Virus record (IMG/VR): IMGVR_UViG_3300032050_000635
Location: 1 to 28,339 of that record
DNA length: 28,339 nucleotides
DNA from: a virus
Strand: one strand, 5' to 3'
The notes under the pieces: model-generated
What the model saw: the letters and a program-made list of their open reading frames with translations, nothing else
What the model was told of the DNA's origin: nothing
Databases searched by the model: none
Made by a program: the position numbers and the translations under genes
Part shown: positions 1 through 8,660 of the stretch, in pieces
Layout of the letters: every line of letters begins with the position of its first letter
Numbering within the stretch: the first letter of the stretch is position 1

Positions 1-85
1 TACTCAGCAACAGGGTGAAGCAACTATTACACATTGGGCAAATGCTACAGCAGACAAAACTTACGGATATATCGTTGTCGGTTGA
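1..85 (+). CDS. 3' end of an upstream phage gene (partial)
   Basis: A reading frame beginning at base 2 is open from the left edge and stops at TGA 83-85, giving 27 residues that end in KTYGYIVVG. The composition (Thr/Ala/Gly, ordinary hydrophobics) looks like the C-terminus of a virion protein rather than noise, and it overlaps the next gene slightly, as most neighbours here do. From its place directly before the virion-protein block it is probably a head-tail or neck protein, but too little is visible to name a family. Confidence 0.45.
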   Translation, partial: TQQQGEATITHWANATADKTYGYIVVG

Positions 86-479
86 GTTCCGATACATACC
101 AGTCGATCAACTAAGGAACTGGTGGGGGACTATTAAGCCGGGATTAGAGAAGGTAAAGACTCGGAGTCCTGAGAACTGGATTGTTGAGGACGTTTACACG
201 GACTGTTTTAACCAGAAGGCTATGCTGTGGGTGGTGTTAAAGAACCAGCGATTTGCGGGGTTCTTTATCTTGCAGCCGATGGGTAATGAGTGTCATGTAT
301 GGGCTGCTTGGACGTTAGAAAATGATTATCAACTGGTAGATTCAGGGTTAAAATACATAAAAGACATGGCTCGTCAAGCAGGGATGAAATACCTGACGTT
401 TTCGAGTCATAGGCATGGATGGCAGCGTAGGGCTAAGGCTTTAGGTTTCCGTCCTAGACGATGGATTTGCGAGGTGTGA
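75..479 (+). CDS. GNAT-like acyltransferase-fold protein
   Basis: The protein has the look of a compact GNAT (acyl-CoA N-acyltransferase) fold: a central strand pair around FAGFFILQP, a VWAAW strand, then a helix with an AR.AG..YL.F pattern and a C-terminal ALGF.PRRW segment typical of the last GNAT strands. Small GNAT-like proteins recur in podovirus virion gene blocks between head and ejection genes; their substrate is unknown. The frame is open to the left edge, and possible starts are GTG 15, ATG 42 and TTG 75. I prefer 75 because conserved-looking sequence begins there and the upstream frame ends at 85, but none has a strong ribosome site. The next gene follows after one base. Confidence 0.65.
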   Translation: MSVEFRYIPVDQLRNWWGTIKPGLEKVKTRSPENWIVEDVYTDCFNQKAMLWVVLKNQRFAGFFILQPMGNECHVWAAWTLENDYQLVDSGLKYIKDMARQAGMKYLTFSSHRHGWQRRAKALGFRPRRWICEV

Positions 480-480
480 T

Positions 481-1185
481 ATGGGTGGCGGCGGCGGAAC
501 TACAGTAAATAAAACGGAACTTGATCCGGAATTTAAGCCGGATTTACGCTTCCTCATAAATGAGTCTAGAAGGCTATATGAGGGCATGGCTCCTCCTCCT
601 GAGAGTTTGGCTGTTGGTCCATCAGCAGAGACTCAGCAAGCTCTCCAGATGGCTCAACAACGAGCTATTGCAGGTTCTCCGCTACTGCGGGCTGGTCAGG
701 AAGAACAACTGGCTACGATTCAAGGTCGGGGGATTAACCCATTCCTAGCGGGTGCTGCTGAGGCTCTATATCGTCCTACGACAATGGCTGGTCAAGAGGC
801 TATTCGAGGGCTTCAGTCTGAGGCATCATCCAGAGGGCGTTATGGTTCTGGAGCCATGTCACAAGCAGCAGAAAGAGCAGGTTATGGCATTAGTCAGGGG
901 CTTGGTGATGCTTATAAGCAACTAGCATATAGCTCGTCTGAAGCAGAACGCGCTCGTCAAGTTGCTGCATCTCAACTAGCTCCTACTCTTGGTGCTGCTG
1001 ATTACAGCGATATTGAAAAATTGCTAAGAGTTGGTCAAGGCAGAGAGCAATATCAACTGCAAGATATTCAAGGTCGATTGGCTGCTGCTGACATTCCTAC
1101 TCAGAGATTGCAACGTGCTGCTAATGTAATCTATGGTGCGCCATTGGAAACGACGACGACTTCTACTCCGCAGGGAGGTAAATAA
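481..1185 (+). CDS. Putative internal virion/ejection protein, glycine-rich N-terminus
   Basis: This 234-residue protein opens with MGGGGGTT, an N-terminus seen on many phage virion proteins encoded just before long ejection proteins. The rest is Ala/Gln/Arg-rich and predicted helical, with a Gly/Ser/Tyr-rich stretch around residues 118-140 (SRGRYGSG) and a Thr-rich tail. No enzyme motif is visible. It starts one base after the GNAT-like gene and shares its last base with the next start (TAATG), so it is part of a translationally coupled virion operon. The function is inferred from position and composition only. Confidence 0.6.
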   Translation: MGGGGGTTVNKTELDPEFKPDLRFLINESRRLYEGMAPPPESLAVGPSAETQQALQMAQQRAIAGSPLLRAGQEEQLATIQGRGINPFLAGAAEALYRPTTMAGQEAIRGLQSEASSRGRYGSGAMSQAAERAGYGISQGLGDAYKQLAYSSSEAERARQVAASQLAPTLGAADYSDIEKLLRVGQGREQYQLQDIQGRLAAADIPTQRLQRAANVIYGAPLETTTTSTPQGGK

Positions 1186-1730
1186 TGGGCGATCCGGTAA
1201 CTATGGCGATGATTGGTGCTGGCGTAGGTGCTATGACCAATCCTAGAAAGCCTCTACAGGGTGCGTTGTTAGGTGGTGCGTTAGGTGGTTTTGGTGGTGC
1301 TGCTGCAACTGGATTTAAGGCTGCTGGTAGTGCTGGAACTGCTGGTCTAGCTGGTGGTGGTGGCTCAGGAATGTTTACGGCTGGAACTCAGTTAGCTAAT
1401 CCCGCTGCCTCTGGTACTTATTTCGCAGCAGGAACACCCGCAGCAGCAGGATCACTACAAGCAGGTGGGAATGCCGTAATGAATGTGGGTCAGACTGCGA
1501 TAGGCACTAGTCCTACATTTATGGAACAAATGAGGGGTGGACTTCAGGGTCTTGGTCAGTTTAATCGTGAAAACCCTATGGTCGGTCAGGTAGGTTCTAG
1601 TGCGTTCCAGAGTTTGAATCAGCCTCAACCTATGGCAGCAGCACCTACACCGGGATTGTTGAGAGGTACTCCATCTCAGGAACAGCCTCAGCAGTATGCG
1701 ATGGCAATGCCACAAGTTAGTCTCATCTAA
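1185..1730 (+). CDS. Small Gly/Ala-rich putative ejection protein
   Basis: This 181-residue protein has a Gly/Ala-rich first third (residues about 8-60, with repeated GAG, GGA and GGG steps) that resembles membrane-inserting or glycine-zipper segments, then a Pro/Gln-rich C-terminal half. Such small glycine-zipper proteins often sit between larger ejection proteins in podoviruses and may help form the trans-envelope DNA channel; this is inference. The ATG at 1185 overlaps the previous stop by one base, and GGGAGG upstream is a good ribosome site. I cannot assign it to a named family. Confidence 0.55.
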   Translation: MGDPVTMAMIGAGVGAMTNPRKPLQGALLGGALGGFGGAAATGFKAAGSAGTAGLAGGGGSGMFTAGTQLANPAASGTYFAAGTPAAAGSLQAGGNAVMNVGQTAIGTSPTFMEQMRGGLQGLGQFNRENPMVGQVGSSAFQSLNQPQPMAAAPTPGLLRGTPSQEQPQQYAMAMPQVSLI

Positions 1731-1738
1731 GGTGACGT

Positions 1739-3562
1739 ATGGCTATTGAAGATTTTCTCTCTAAGTTACCTAAAGTCTTTGGAACGACTCCAGAGGTTTA
1801 TCGTGGGCTATTAGATGCTCCTGAACGGGCTTCTTTAGAAAACAGAGCAAACATTGGCGGCTTGCTAGGCTTTGCTGGTGCATTGGCTCAAGGAATGAGT
1901 CCACAAGGATACCGTCGTAGTGCTGCTCAGAACATTCTTACTGCGCTAGGTGCTGGTTATGGTGCTGCTGGTCAGACTTACGATGCTGGTCTGAATCAGG
2001 TCAGTAATGTAATGAAGTTGGCTCAGGCAAAGCGTCAAATTTCTGGTTTGGCTGCAATGAAAACGGCTAATCCTGATATAGCTTATCTTGCTGATGTTAG
2101 TCCTGATGAATTTGTACGTCTTGTATCTGCTCGTGAGAGAGCAAAAAGGTATGGGCTTTTGACTAATCCTAATGCTGCTCCTAGTGCTGCTACTAATGCT
2201 GTGCCTAGTGCTGCTCCTGCTGTTGTTGAGCCTCCTGCTCCTGCTGCTCCGGCTGGTCTAATGGCTTCTGATGGTGGTGGATTTTTGGGTGGCGGTTACG
2301 GTAGCGTTGGAACAGGTACTGTTCAACCAGCACCTGCTGCCCCTCCTCCTGCTGTTACGAGTCCTGCTGCTCCAGTACTTGCGCCTAGTGCTGCTACTCC
2401 TTCCGCTACAAAAAATATTTTAGTAAGTCCTGAAGATCAAGCAAAATCAGATCGCCTATATGCGGCTGCTGTTGAGGCAGACTTATATGGTGATAAAGCT
2501 ATTGGGGATGAGTATAGAAGGCAAGCTAAGATTTTGAACCCCGATGAAACCATCACATTTAGAGATGGGTATTTAGTTTCTAGTCGGCGTGGCGTATTAA
2601 TGAAAGTCTTTGAAACTAAAACTTTGACTCCAGAAGAATCTACTTCATTGCGGTTGCCTACAGATAGAGGACAAGTTTATCAGCGTGATCCTAGTGGGAA
2701 AATCTCTAGGATTGAGGGTACTGAGTCTACTGAGTTGGATAAAGCACAACTTATTAAGACATTGCCGGGGCAGTTTACGAATGTTTACCCGACACTCCAG
2801 AATAGAGCAAATAACCTTATTGCTAGATCCTCAACATTGACTAGAGATCAGATCAATGAAGAAACTAAGGCTATCCTAGATGCTGATTCTAAGATTCTTG
2901 CTGATCTTGACCCTAAGTTGCAAGCAGCAGAAATGGCACGACGTAAGGCTAGTGCTACTGTTCTTTATCCTCCGGGTGCTGTAGTTCCGGGTAAAGAGGG
3001 TTCAAATATTGTTGATAAGGAACTGCTGACACTTGGTGCTGGTCGTATGCAGTTGCAAGGGATTGCTCAAAAGTTTGATCCTAAGTATTTGACTGCGCCT
3101 TTCAAATTAAAAATGAAAGCTCTTGGTACACAAGAATATCTACTTGGCAAATTGCCACCAAAAGATCAAAAAGAACTAAGTGCCTATGCTGCATTTACTC
3201 AAGATGCTTATGGTCGTTTGAACTCTTATATTAACGAGGTTACTGGTGCTGCTGTAGGTTCTGGTGAGGAAGAAGCTCGTATTCGTAAGGGTGTTCCAGA
3301 CCCACAGAAAGATAGCCCAACTGAATTCCTGTCTAAGTTGCGGAACAAGATTCAGGAAGGTCGTTTGTTTGAGGCTCGTCTTGCATACATTAAAACAAAA
3401 GGGTTGAAGAAATTAACTGATGTAAAAGTTGATGATATTCCTAGACTGATGAAAGAAAGAGAAGATCAGATTTTTAGAGAAAATAAATTTGATCCAAAGA
3501 ATAAAGATCATGAGGAAATTGTCAGAAGGGTATTGGCTAAAGAATTTGGATTACTGGAGTAA
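1739..3562 (+). CDS. Large putative internal virion (ejection) protein
   Basis: This 607-residue protein has three visible parts. Residues 1-140 are helical and contain a glycine-rich amphipathic stretch (about 40-80). Residues 144-223 are a low-complexity Ala/Pro/Ser linker interrupted by a Gly-rich patch. Residues 225-607 are a charged helical domain with a run of basic and acidic helices at the end. This composition and its place between small glycine-rich and other long virion proteins fit an injected internal virion protein. No lytic transglycosylase motif is seen. It starts 8 bases after the previous stop (GGTGACGT upstream) and ends two bases before the next start. Confidence 0.6.
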   Translation: MAIEDFLSKLPKVFGTTPEVYRGLLDAPERASLENRANIGGLLGFAGALAQGMSPQGYRRSAAQNILTALGAGYGAAGQTYDAGLNQVSNVMKLAQAKRQISGLAAMKTANPDIAYLADVSPDEFVRLVSARERAKRYGLLTNPNAAPSAATNAVPSAAPAVVEPPAPAAPAGLMASDGGGFLGGGYGSVGTGTVQPAPAAPPPAVTSPAAPVLAPSAATPSATKNILVSPEDQAKSDRLYAAAVEADLYGDKAIGDEYRRQAKILNPDETITFRDGYLVSSRRGVLMKVFETKTLTPEESTSLRLPTDRGQVYQRDPSGKISRIEGTESTELDKAQLIKTLPGQFTNVYPTLQNRANNLIARSSTLTRDQINEETKAILDADSKILADLDPKLQAAEMARRKASATVLYPPGAVVPGKEGSNIVDKELLTLGAGRMQLQGIAQKFDPKYLTAPFKLKMKALGTQEYLLGKLPPKDQKELSAYAAFTQDAYGRLNSYINEVTGAAVGSGEEEARIRKGVPDPQKDSPTEFLSKLRNKIQEGRLFEARLAYIKTKGLKKLTDVKVDDIPRLMKEREDQIFRENKFDPKNKDHEEIVRRVLAKEFGLLE

Positions 3563-3564
3563 TC

Positions 3565-5604
3565 ATGGGCGCTACGGAAGAACTGCTTTACTCGTTTCCA
3601 GTAAGAAAATCATCAGATCGAGTAAGTGTTACGGATCAGTTGCTTTATGGGGATAGGGCTACGTCTGGTAGACAGGTAGGTACTGGTGAATTTGCTCCGA
3701 TAGAGAAGCCTCCTGTAGCTATTTCAGAGCCTTCTATGGGTGCTGGTGCTTTGACATCGTTCATGGCTGGTGTGCCTACAGATAAACAGGCTGCTATTCG
3801 ATTCTTTGCCCAACGTCGAGGTATTCCAGAGAACCGTTATCAGGTCATTGGTGGCGATATTGCGTATCAGGCTGATGATGGCAAGTTCTACAAGGAAGTC
3901 TCTGGTGTATTGCCTAACATTGCTTACTACACACCGGATGTATTGGAGATGGCTCCAGACGTAGCTGCTGGTGTGGCTATGGCTCCGGTAGCTATTTCTA
4001 GCCCTGTTGGTACTGCGGCTGCTGCTACAACGGTTGGTAGTGTAGCGGCTGGTACTAACATCATCCGTCAGAAGATTGCTGAACGTCTAGCGGGTCAGGA
4101 ATTTGACGTATCTCAGCCGATTATTGCTGGTCTATTATCTGGTGGTGCTGAGTTGGCTCCTGCTATTCGTAAGGGATTTGTAGAGCGTAGAACAGCTAGA
4201 GATATTGCTCAGGTTAATCCAAGCGTTGTTCAATCCTTGCGGTCTAAGGCTGGTAAATACAACATTCCATTGACTCCGGGTGAGTTGACTGGTCTATCGT
4301 CATTGCTAGGTCAGCAGAAGGTCATCGGTAACGCACCAGATTCTTCTGTAAAGATGCAGAAGTTCTACAAGGAAAGAGAAGCTAAGGTACAGAGTGCCGT
4401 AGATGACTATTTGGGTACGCTTTCTCAGGTTGAAGATGCCGCTATTGCTGGTAACAGGGGCGTTGCTGCGTTAGAGGAGCAAAGACGTAAGCTAATAGCT
4501 GATCGTGAGGCTGCTACTGAACCTATCTATACGGCAGCGTTTGAGCGTTCTGTGCCTGTTGATACTGCTCCTGTGCTGAACCAGATCGACAATATGCTAA
4601 AGACTCAGCCATCTAACGGTCGTGCTGCTGGATACCTACGCAAGATTAAGGACTTACTGCAACGTCCAGAGATTGATGTTGATGGCAATGAGCTAAAGAC
4701 ATTAATGCCAGAGAATAGGTTGCCAAATCTGCAAAACTCTAAGTTTGAGATTGACGCAATGTTCAAAGAAGATGCGTTTAGCTCTTTGGATAAGACTGTT
4801 CAGGCAAAACTATCTGCCATTAAGGAAAACTTGCTTACCCAAATGGGCAAGGATAACCCTGCTTACATTGAAGCGAATAGGGCATTTGAGCGTTTTTCTC
4901 AGCCTCTCAATGAGTTCAACGAGCGTATAACGGGCGTTTCCTTGATGCAGATGTCACCAGACAACATCAAGAACTTTTCAAATAGGATATTTGCTAATCC
5001 TAGTCCGGGAACTATCCAGTACGCTAAGAAGCAGATTATTGCTGGTGGTGGTGAGGAAGCATGGAACGCAGTTACTAGGGCTTTCCTAGAGGAACAATGG
5101 ACACTTGCTAAGAAACCTGCAAAGACTCAGCAGGGAGCTAAGTTAGATACCGGAAATACTTGGCAAAACATTATCATTGGTGATCCGAAGCAGATGAAGG
5201 CTATGCAAGCAGCTTTGTCACCGGATCAGTTCAAGGCATTGCGTGACTTGGCAGAAGTCCTAGAGGCTGCTGGTAGGGCTAAGAAACTAGGCTCTGATAC
5301 AGCGTTTAACCAGTTGATTAACGAGGAACTGTTTAAGAATCCTCCGGTTACTGGCGTAACGACTGGCATTGCTAGAACTGCTGGCGTTGCGTTACAGCCG
5401 TTGAACTGGGGCAAGATGATTTCTGATTGGGCAATTCGGCGAGATGCTGCTGCAAATGCAGGAAATATTGCTAACATAATCACAAGTCCAGACGGTATTA
5501 ACAGGCTTAAGGAATTGCGTCAGATGTCACCTACTTCCGCTAAGAGATGGGCTGGTACTGCTCAGTTGTTAGCTGATTACGGAATACTAGAAAGCAGGGA
5601 ATAA
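3565..5604 (+). CDS. Large putative internal virion (ejection) protein
   Basis: This 679-residue protein has an N-terminal globular part, an Ala/Val/Gly-rich hydrophobic stretch at about residues 125-165 that could insert in membranes, and a long helical C-terminal half rich in Lys, Glu and Gln. Its size, composition and place as the last long gene before the tail fibres match the largest ejection protein of short-tailed phages. No peptidase or transglycosylase catalytic motif is visible. The start has GGAG five bases upstream, followed by TAATC-ATG, a start context repeated at several genes in this operon. The function is inferred from context. Confidence 0.6.
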   Translation: MGATEELLYSFPVRKSSDRVSVTDQLLYGDRATSGRQVGTGEFAPIEKPPVAISEPSMGAGALTSFMAGVPTDKQAAIRFFAQRRGIPENRYQVIGGDIAYQADDGKFYKEVSGVLPNIAYYTPDVLEMAPDVAAGVAMAPVAISSPVGTAAAATTVGSVAAGTNIIRQKIAERLAGQEFDVSQPIIAGLLSGGAELAPAIRKGFVERRTARDIAQVNPSVVQSLRSKAGKYNIPLTPGELTGLSSLLGQQKVIGNAPDSSVKMQKFYKEREAKVQSAVDDYLGTLSQVEDAAIAGNRGVAALEEQRRKLIADREAATEPIYTAAFERSVPVDTAPVLNQIDNMLKTQPSNGRAAGYLRKIKDLLQRPEIDVDGNELKTLMPENRLPNLQNSKFEIDAMFKEDAFSSLDKTVQAKLSAIKENLLTQMGKDNPAYIEANRAFERFSQPLNEFNERITGVSLMQMSPDNIKNFSNRIFANPSPGTIQYAKKQIIAGGGEEAWNAVTRAFLEEQWTLAKKPAKTQQGAKLDTGNTWQNIIIGDPKQMKAMQAALSPDQFKALRDLAEVLEAAGRAKKLGSDTAFNQLINEELFKNPPVTGVTTGIARTAGVALQPLNWGKMISDWAIRRDAAANAGNIANIITSPDGINRLKELRQMSPTSAKRWAGTAQLLADYGILESRE

Positions 5605-5606
5605 TC

Positions 5607-6242
5607 ATGCCAAAAGACAAAGTTAGCGAGTGGAGTTCTACGGCTGCAAACAATAGCGATGTGGGTGGTATCAACATCGCTGAAGGCATGGCTCCTAGTG
5701 GGGTAAACAATGCCATGCGTGAAATCATGGCGCAGATCAAGGATATGCAAGCCGGTACAGACGGAGATTACTTCGTTGTCGGAGGTGCATTTACCGCTAC
5801 TGGAGCCGCTACGTTCAGCAGCACGATGTATGTTGCTAACCTTGCTACATTTAACAATAACGTAACTATCGGCGCATCGACTACGAATAGTCTGACGCTA
5901 AATGCGGCTACGATTGTTGCTCCTTCTGCACTAACGGTAAGCAGTACAGGGGCTATTAAATTGCCTTCTGGAACTGATGCACAACGTCCTACGGCTGCTG
6001 CTGGTCAGATTCGATATAACACCGATGCGGGTCGATTTGAGGGCTATACGACAGCATGGGGTGGTATTGGTGGTGGTGCTACAGGCGGTGGAACGGATGA
6101 AGTATTCCAAGAAAATGGCAATACTGTTAATACAAGTTATACAATTACGACAAATAAGAACGCTATTTCAGCAGGGGATATAACTATTGCCTCTAGTGCA
6201 ACTGTGACTGTTCCTACTGGTTCGCGTTGGATAATCGTGTAA
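5607..6242 (+). CDS. Tail fibre / adhesion protein
   Basis: The first 50 residues (WSSTAANNSDVGGINIAEGMAP) form a virion-attachment N-terminus shared by many phage tail-fibre proteins. The middle (about 55-115) is Thr/Ser/Asn/Ala-rich beta-repeat sequence. Then comes RPTAAAGQIRYNTD...FEGY, a short module widespread before fibre tips, and the protein ends in an alternating Thr/Val strand (ATVTVPTGS). All of this is typical of trimeric beta-structured fibres. It begins the fibre cassette right after the ejection block. At 211 residues it is short for a full fibre, so it may be a baseplate-proximal connector to which the later fibre proteins attach. Confidence 0.7.
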   Translation: MPKDKVSEWSSTAANNSDVGGINIAEGMAPSGVNNAMREIMAQIKDMQAGTDGDYFVVGGAFTATGAATFSSTMYVANLATFNNNVTIGASTTNSLTLNAATIVAPSALTVSSTGAIKLPSGTDAQRPTAAAGQIRYNTDAGRFEGYTTAWGGIGGGATGGGTDEVFQENGNTVNTSYTITTNKNAISAGDITIASSATVTVPTGSRWIIV

Positions 6243-6254
6243 AAGGATCAAATC

Positions 6255-6833
6255 ATGGCTTCTTTAGTTCTATCAGGCGATACATCCGGCTCGATTACGG
6301 TATCTGCTCCAGCGGTTGCGGGTAGTACGACACAGACGCTGGTGAATGTCACAGGTACGTTAGCACCGATTGTGAGTGGTACGGCGGTTGCATCAACCAG
6401 CGGAACCAGCATTGACTTCACAGGCATACCGTCGTGGGTAAAGCGGATTACGGTGATGTTTCAGGGCGTAAGTACGAACGGTTCTTCCGGCATACTGATT
6501 CAAATTGGCGCGGGTTCCATAACAAGCAGCGGTTATTTGGGAAGCGGATCGTCAATTGCCTCAACTGTTGGCTCTAGCAACTACACAACTGGCTTTGGTA
6601 TAGGGCAAAGTACCCAAACCGCAGCTTTTGTTCGTCATGGCATGGCATCTTTAGCTACACCGGCAAGTAATATTTGGTTTTTTAATGGGCTACTTGGGCA
6701 AAGTGATGCAGGGCAAACGCTTATTGGCGGTGGAACGCTTGCACTTGGCGGCACCCTCGATCGCGTCCGCATCACCACAGTCAACGGCACAGACACCTTC
6801 GACGCTGGCACAATAAACATCCTTTACGAGTAA
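6255..6833 (+). CDS. Tail fibre protein, paralogue A
   Basis: This 192-residue Thr/Ser/Gly-rich beta protein starts with SGDTSGSITVSAP, a common phage fibre repeat. Residues 42-68 (GTAV...IPSWVKRITVM) and the last 28 residues (GTLDRVRITT..GTDTFDAGTIN) are nearly identical to those of the protein at 7839-8378, while the middle (about 95-160) differs. It is therefore a modular receptor-binding or fibre-tip protein with a variable centre. The ribosome site AAGGA lies eight bases before ATG. No cleavage or chaperone domain is visible. Confidence 0.7.
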   Translation: MASLVLSGDTSGSITVSAPAVAGSTTQTLVNVTGTLAPIVSGTAVASTSGTSIDFTGIPSWVKRITVMFQGVSTNGSSGILIQIGAGSITSSGYLGSGSSIASTVGSSNYTTGFGIGQSTQTAAFVRHGMASLATPASNIWFFNGLLGQSDAGQTLIGGGTLALGGTLDRVRITTVNGTDTFDAGTINILYE

Positions 6834-6843
6834 GAGGTAAATC

Positions 6844-7311
6844 ATGGCTGGAACTGTTGTCGCAGATACGCTACAAGCCGCTAGTACTAGCACCTTAGTG
6901 CTAAAGAACGGTGTAGCTAATACGCCTCCTACGATTCAGGATAGTGCTGGTACGCAGATTGGTACGTTCTGTCTGGCGTGGGTGAATTTTAATGGTACGA
7001 CTGTTACGAACCCTGCTTCGATGACTGGTGTTCGCGGGTCGTTTAATGTATCGAGCATTCTGGATAACGGCACAGGTGACTATACGGTGAACTTTACGAA
7101 TGCGTTGCCTGATGCAAATTATTCTTTAGTTGCTACTACTGAAATAGTTCCGACTTCAAGTTCTACAAGAAGTGGTTATACATTTGGCATAAAATTTGGA
7201 ACAACACCAACCGCAAGTAGTGTTAATTTATTGTCAAAAACCGGCTCAAATACCGCTGCTAATGCAGCAGAGATAGACACAAATTACGCAAATGTTGCTG
7301 TTTTCCGCTAA
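6844..7311 (+). CDS. Tail fibre protein with GDYTVNFT module
   Basis: This 155-residue protein has an N-terminal segment (AGTVVADTLQAAST) like the oligomerising start of phage fibre proteins. Residues about 25-105 carry a module AWVNFNGTT..RGSFNVSSI.DNGTGDYTVNFTNALPDANY that recurs near the tips of many phage tail fibres and in prophage tail proteins. The last part is a variable beta region ending in VAVF. It most likely contributes to receptor binding alongside the two paralogues on either side. Its GAGG ribosome site sits seven bases before ATG. Confidence 0.7.
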   Translation: MAGTVVADTLQAASTSTLVLKNGVANTPPTIQDSAGTQIGTFCLAWVNFNGTTVTNPASMTGVRGSFNVSSILDNGTGDYTVNFTNALPDANYSLVATTEIVPTSSSTRSGYTFGIKFGTTPTASSVNLLSKTGSNTAANAAEIDTNYANVAVFR

Positions 7312-7321
7312 AGGATAAATC

Positions 7322-7519
7322 ATGAACCAACGAATAATTTTTCCTAACGACAATGGCGGCGTGTCGATCATTGTGCCAATCGAATCGTTTGAACTAGCCA
7401 TGCGTGACATTCCTAGCGGAAAGCCGTACCTAATCGTTGACGCTGCTGACATTCCGACAGACCGCGAGTTCCGTAATGCGTGGACTGCTGACTTTACTGG
7501 TGCAGAGGTGAAAGCATGA
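7322..7519 (+). CDS. Small fibre-associated phage protein
   Basis: This 65-residue protein has the pattern MNQRIIFPNDNGGVSIIVP...IPSGKPYLIVDAADIP..REFRNAW, which I recognise as a recurrent small protein encoded after tail fibres in proteobacterial phages, normally paired with a second small protein like the next gene. The role is unknown; tail-fibre assembly or chaperone activity is a reasonable guess from position. Ribosome site AAGGA lies before ATG, and the stop overlaps the next start (ATGA). Confidence 0.65.
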   Translation: MNQRIIFPNDNGGVSIIVPIESFELAMRDIPSGKPYLIVDAADIPTDREFRNAWTADFTGAEVKA

Positions 7520-7839
7520 TTGTTATCGACCTAGACAAAGCCAAAACCCTGACCAAAGATCGGCTTCGTGCTGAACGCACACCACTCCTAGCTGCTCAGG
7601 ATGTGCTATTCCAACGAGCCTTAGAGTCGAATAGCGACACCGCAGCGATTGTGGCTGAGAAGCAGCGTCTACGCGACATTACCAATCAGGTAGATGCTTG
7701 CACGACTACCGATGAACTAAAGGCACTATCGTGTGCTGTGGTTGCTGAAGTAGTGCCAGAGCCTACACCAGAGCCTGTAGTGGAACCTACGCCTGAGCCA
7801 GTAGCAGAGCCTGAGCCTACACCTGAAGGAGAAGCATAA
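7516..7839 (+). CDS. Small tail-fibre-assembly-like protein with Pro-Glu tail
   Basis: Residues 1-75 form a charged helical domain (IDLDKAKTLTKDRLRAERTPLLAAQDV...VDACTTTDELKAL) shared by a widespread family of short phage proteins found next to tail-fibre genes. Residues 78-107 are a low-complexity tail of repeated EPTPEPV units. The pairing with the preceding 65-residue gene by ATGA overlap is characteristic. It may help fold or attach fibres, by analogy only. The Pro/Glu tail could be an extended spacer and is encoded by an imperfect repeat of GAGCCTxxACC-like triplets. Confidence 0.6.
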   Translation: MIVIDLDKAKTLTKDRLRAERTPLLAAQDVLFQRALESNSDTAAIVAEKQRLRDITNQVDACTTTDELKALSCAVVAEVVPEPTPEPVVEPTPEPVAEPEPTPEGEA

Positions 7840-8378
7840 TGACTGTCACGATTAACGGTAGCGCAGGGGTTACCACGAACAGCGGTGCGGTGTATGACAG
7901 CTTGCAGAGAGGTACTGCGGTGTCTGCATCCGGTACGTCGGTGGACTTTACGTCGATCCCTAGTTGGGTGCGTCGGATTACGGTGATGTTGAGTGGGGTT
8001 TCATTAAGCGGAACTTCTAACTATGTGTTTCAGATAGGTGCTGGAAGTATTGCCAATACTGGTTATCTTTCAGGAGCAGCAAGTGTTTCTACAACAACGT
8101 CAAGTACAACAAATGGATCTAACGCTGTAACTACTTATATAGTGACTGGTGGTTATACCAGCACAGCAGCTAGTGTTGCATCAGGTCATGCCATATTTAC
8201 AAACATTAGTGGAAATACTTGGGTTGCTACTGGAATTTTGTATGTGGATGGTGCTGGTCGCATGGCATATTTCGGCGGCAATATAACTCTTTCTGGCACT
8301 CTAGATCGAGTCCGCATCACCACAATCAACGGCACAGATACCTTCGACGCTGGAACTATCAACATCATTTATGAATAG
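7839..8378 (+). CDS. Tail fibre protein, paralogue B
   Basis: This 179-residue beta-rich protein is a paralogue of the protein at 6255-6833. Residues 25-50 (GTAVSASGTSVDF.SIPSWVRRITVM) and the last 28 residues (GTLDRVRITT..GTDTFDAGTIN) match it almost residue for residue, while the N-terminus and the Thr/Ser-rich centre (about 80-150) are different. A second fibre tip with shared anchoring ends and a divergent centre suggests two receptor specificities or heterotrimeric fibres. The start shares a base with the previous stop (TAATG). Confidence 0.7.
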   Translation: MTVTINGSAGVTTNSGAVYDSLQRGTAVSASGTSVDFTSIPSWVRRITVMLSGVSLSGTSNYVFQIGAGSIANTGYLSGAASVSTTTSSTTNGSNAVTTYIVTGGYTSTAASVASGHAIFTNISGNTWVATGILYVDGAGRMAYFGGNITLSGTLDRVRITTINGTDTFDAGTINIIYE

Positions 8379-8380
8379 TC

Positions 8381-8659
8381 ATGGATAACCTAATCTCACA
8401 ATTTGTCGTAGGTCTTGGTGGTATTGGTGCTGGAGCTTGGGCTATGTACCAGAAGATCAAGGCTGATAACCGTAACAATCATGCTGCTGACGTTACTGGT
8501 GCTGCTTGGGAACAAATAGTTACGGCTTTGCGCGATGAAGTATCACGTTTGTCAGAGCGTTTGTCTGCTGTCGAGGAACAAAACCGTAAATGCGAGGAAG
8601 CTAACCATGCCTTGCATAACGAAATCATTAGCATGAAGAAACAGCTACACCTATTCTGA
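8381..8659 (+). CDS. Small membrane protein with coiled coil, possible holin
   Basis: This 92-residue protein has one hydrophobic segment near the N-terminus (about residues 5-23, QFVVGLGGIGAGAWAMY) followed by a hydrophilic helix with heptad-like spacing (about 50-90, LRDEVSRLSERLSAVEEQNRK). A single membrane anchor with a coiled coil fits a class III-like holin, an Rz-like accessory or a virion membrane protein. Its place between fibres and endolysin favours a lysis role. The start has no strong ribosome site and follows the fibre stop by two bases. No family is recognised. Confidence 0.55.
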   Translation: MDNLISQFVVGLGGIGAGAWAMYQKIKADNRNNHAADVTGAAWEQIVTALRDEVSRLSERLSAVEEQNRKCEEANHALHNEIISMKKQLHLF

Positions 8660-8660
8660 T

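Noticed and set aside
1455-1715. Leftward 86-codon frame within the rightward virion gene
   Set aside because: Composition is Arg/Ser/Cys/His-rich noise, as expected opposite Gly/Ala/Gln-rich coding DNA; no ribosome site or neighbours on that strand.
7739-7836. CRISPR-like or tandem-repeat array
   Set aside because: The repetition is a short imperfect coding repeat for the EPTPEPV tail, without spacers or palindromic repeats.
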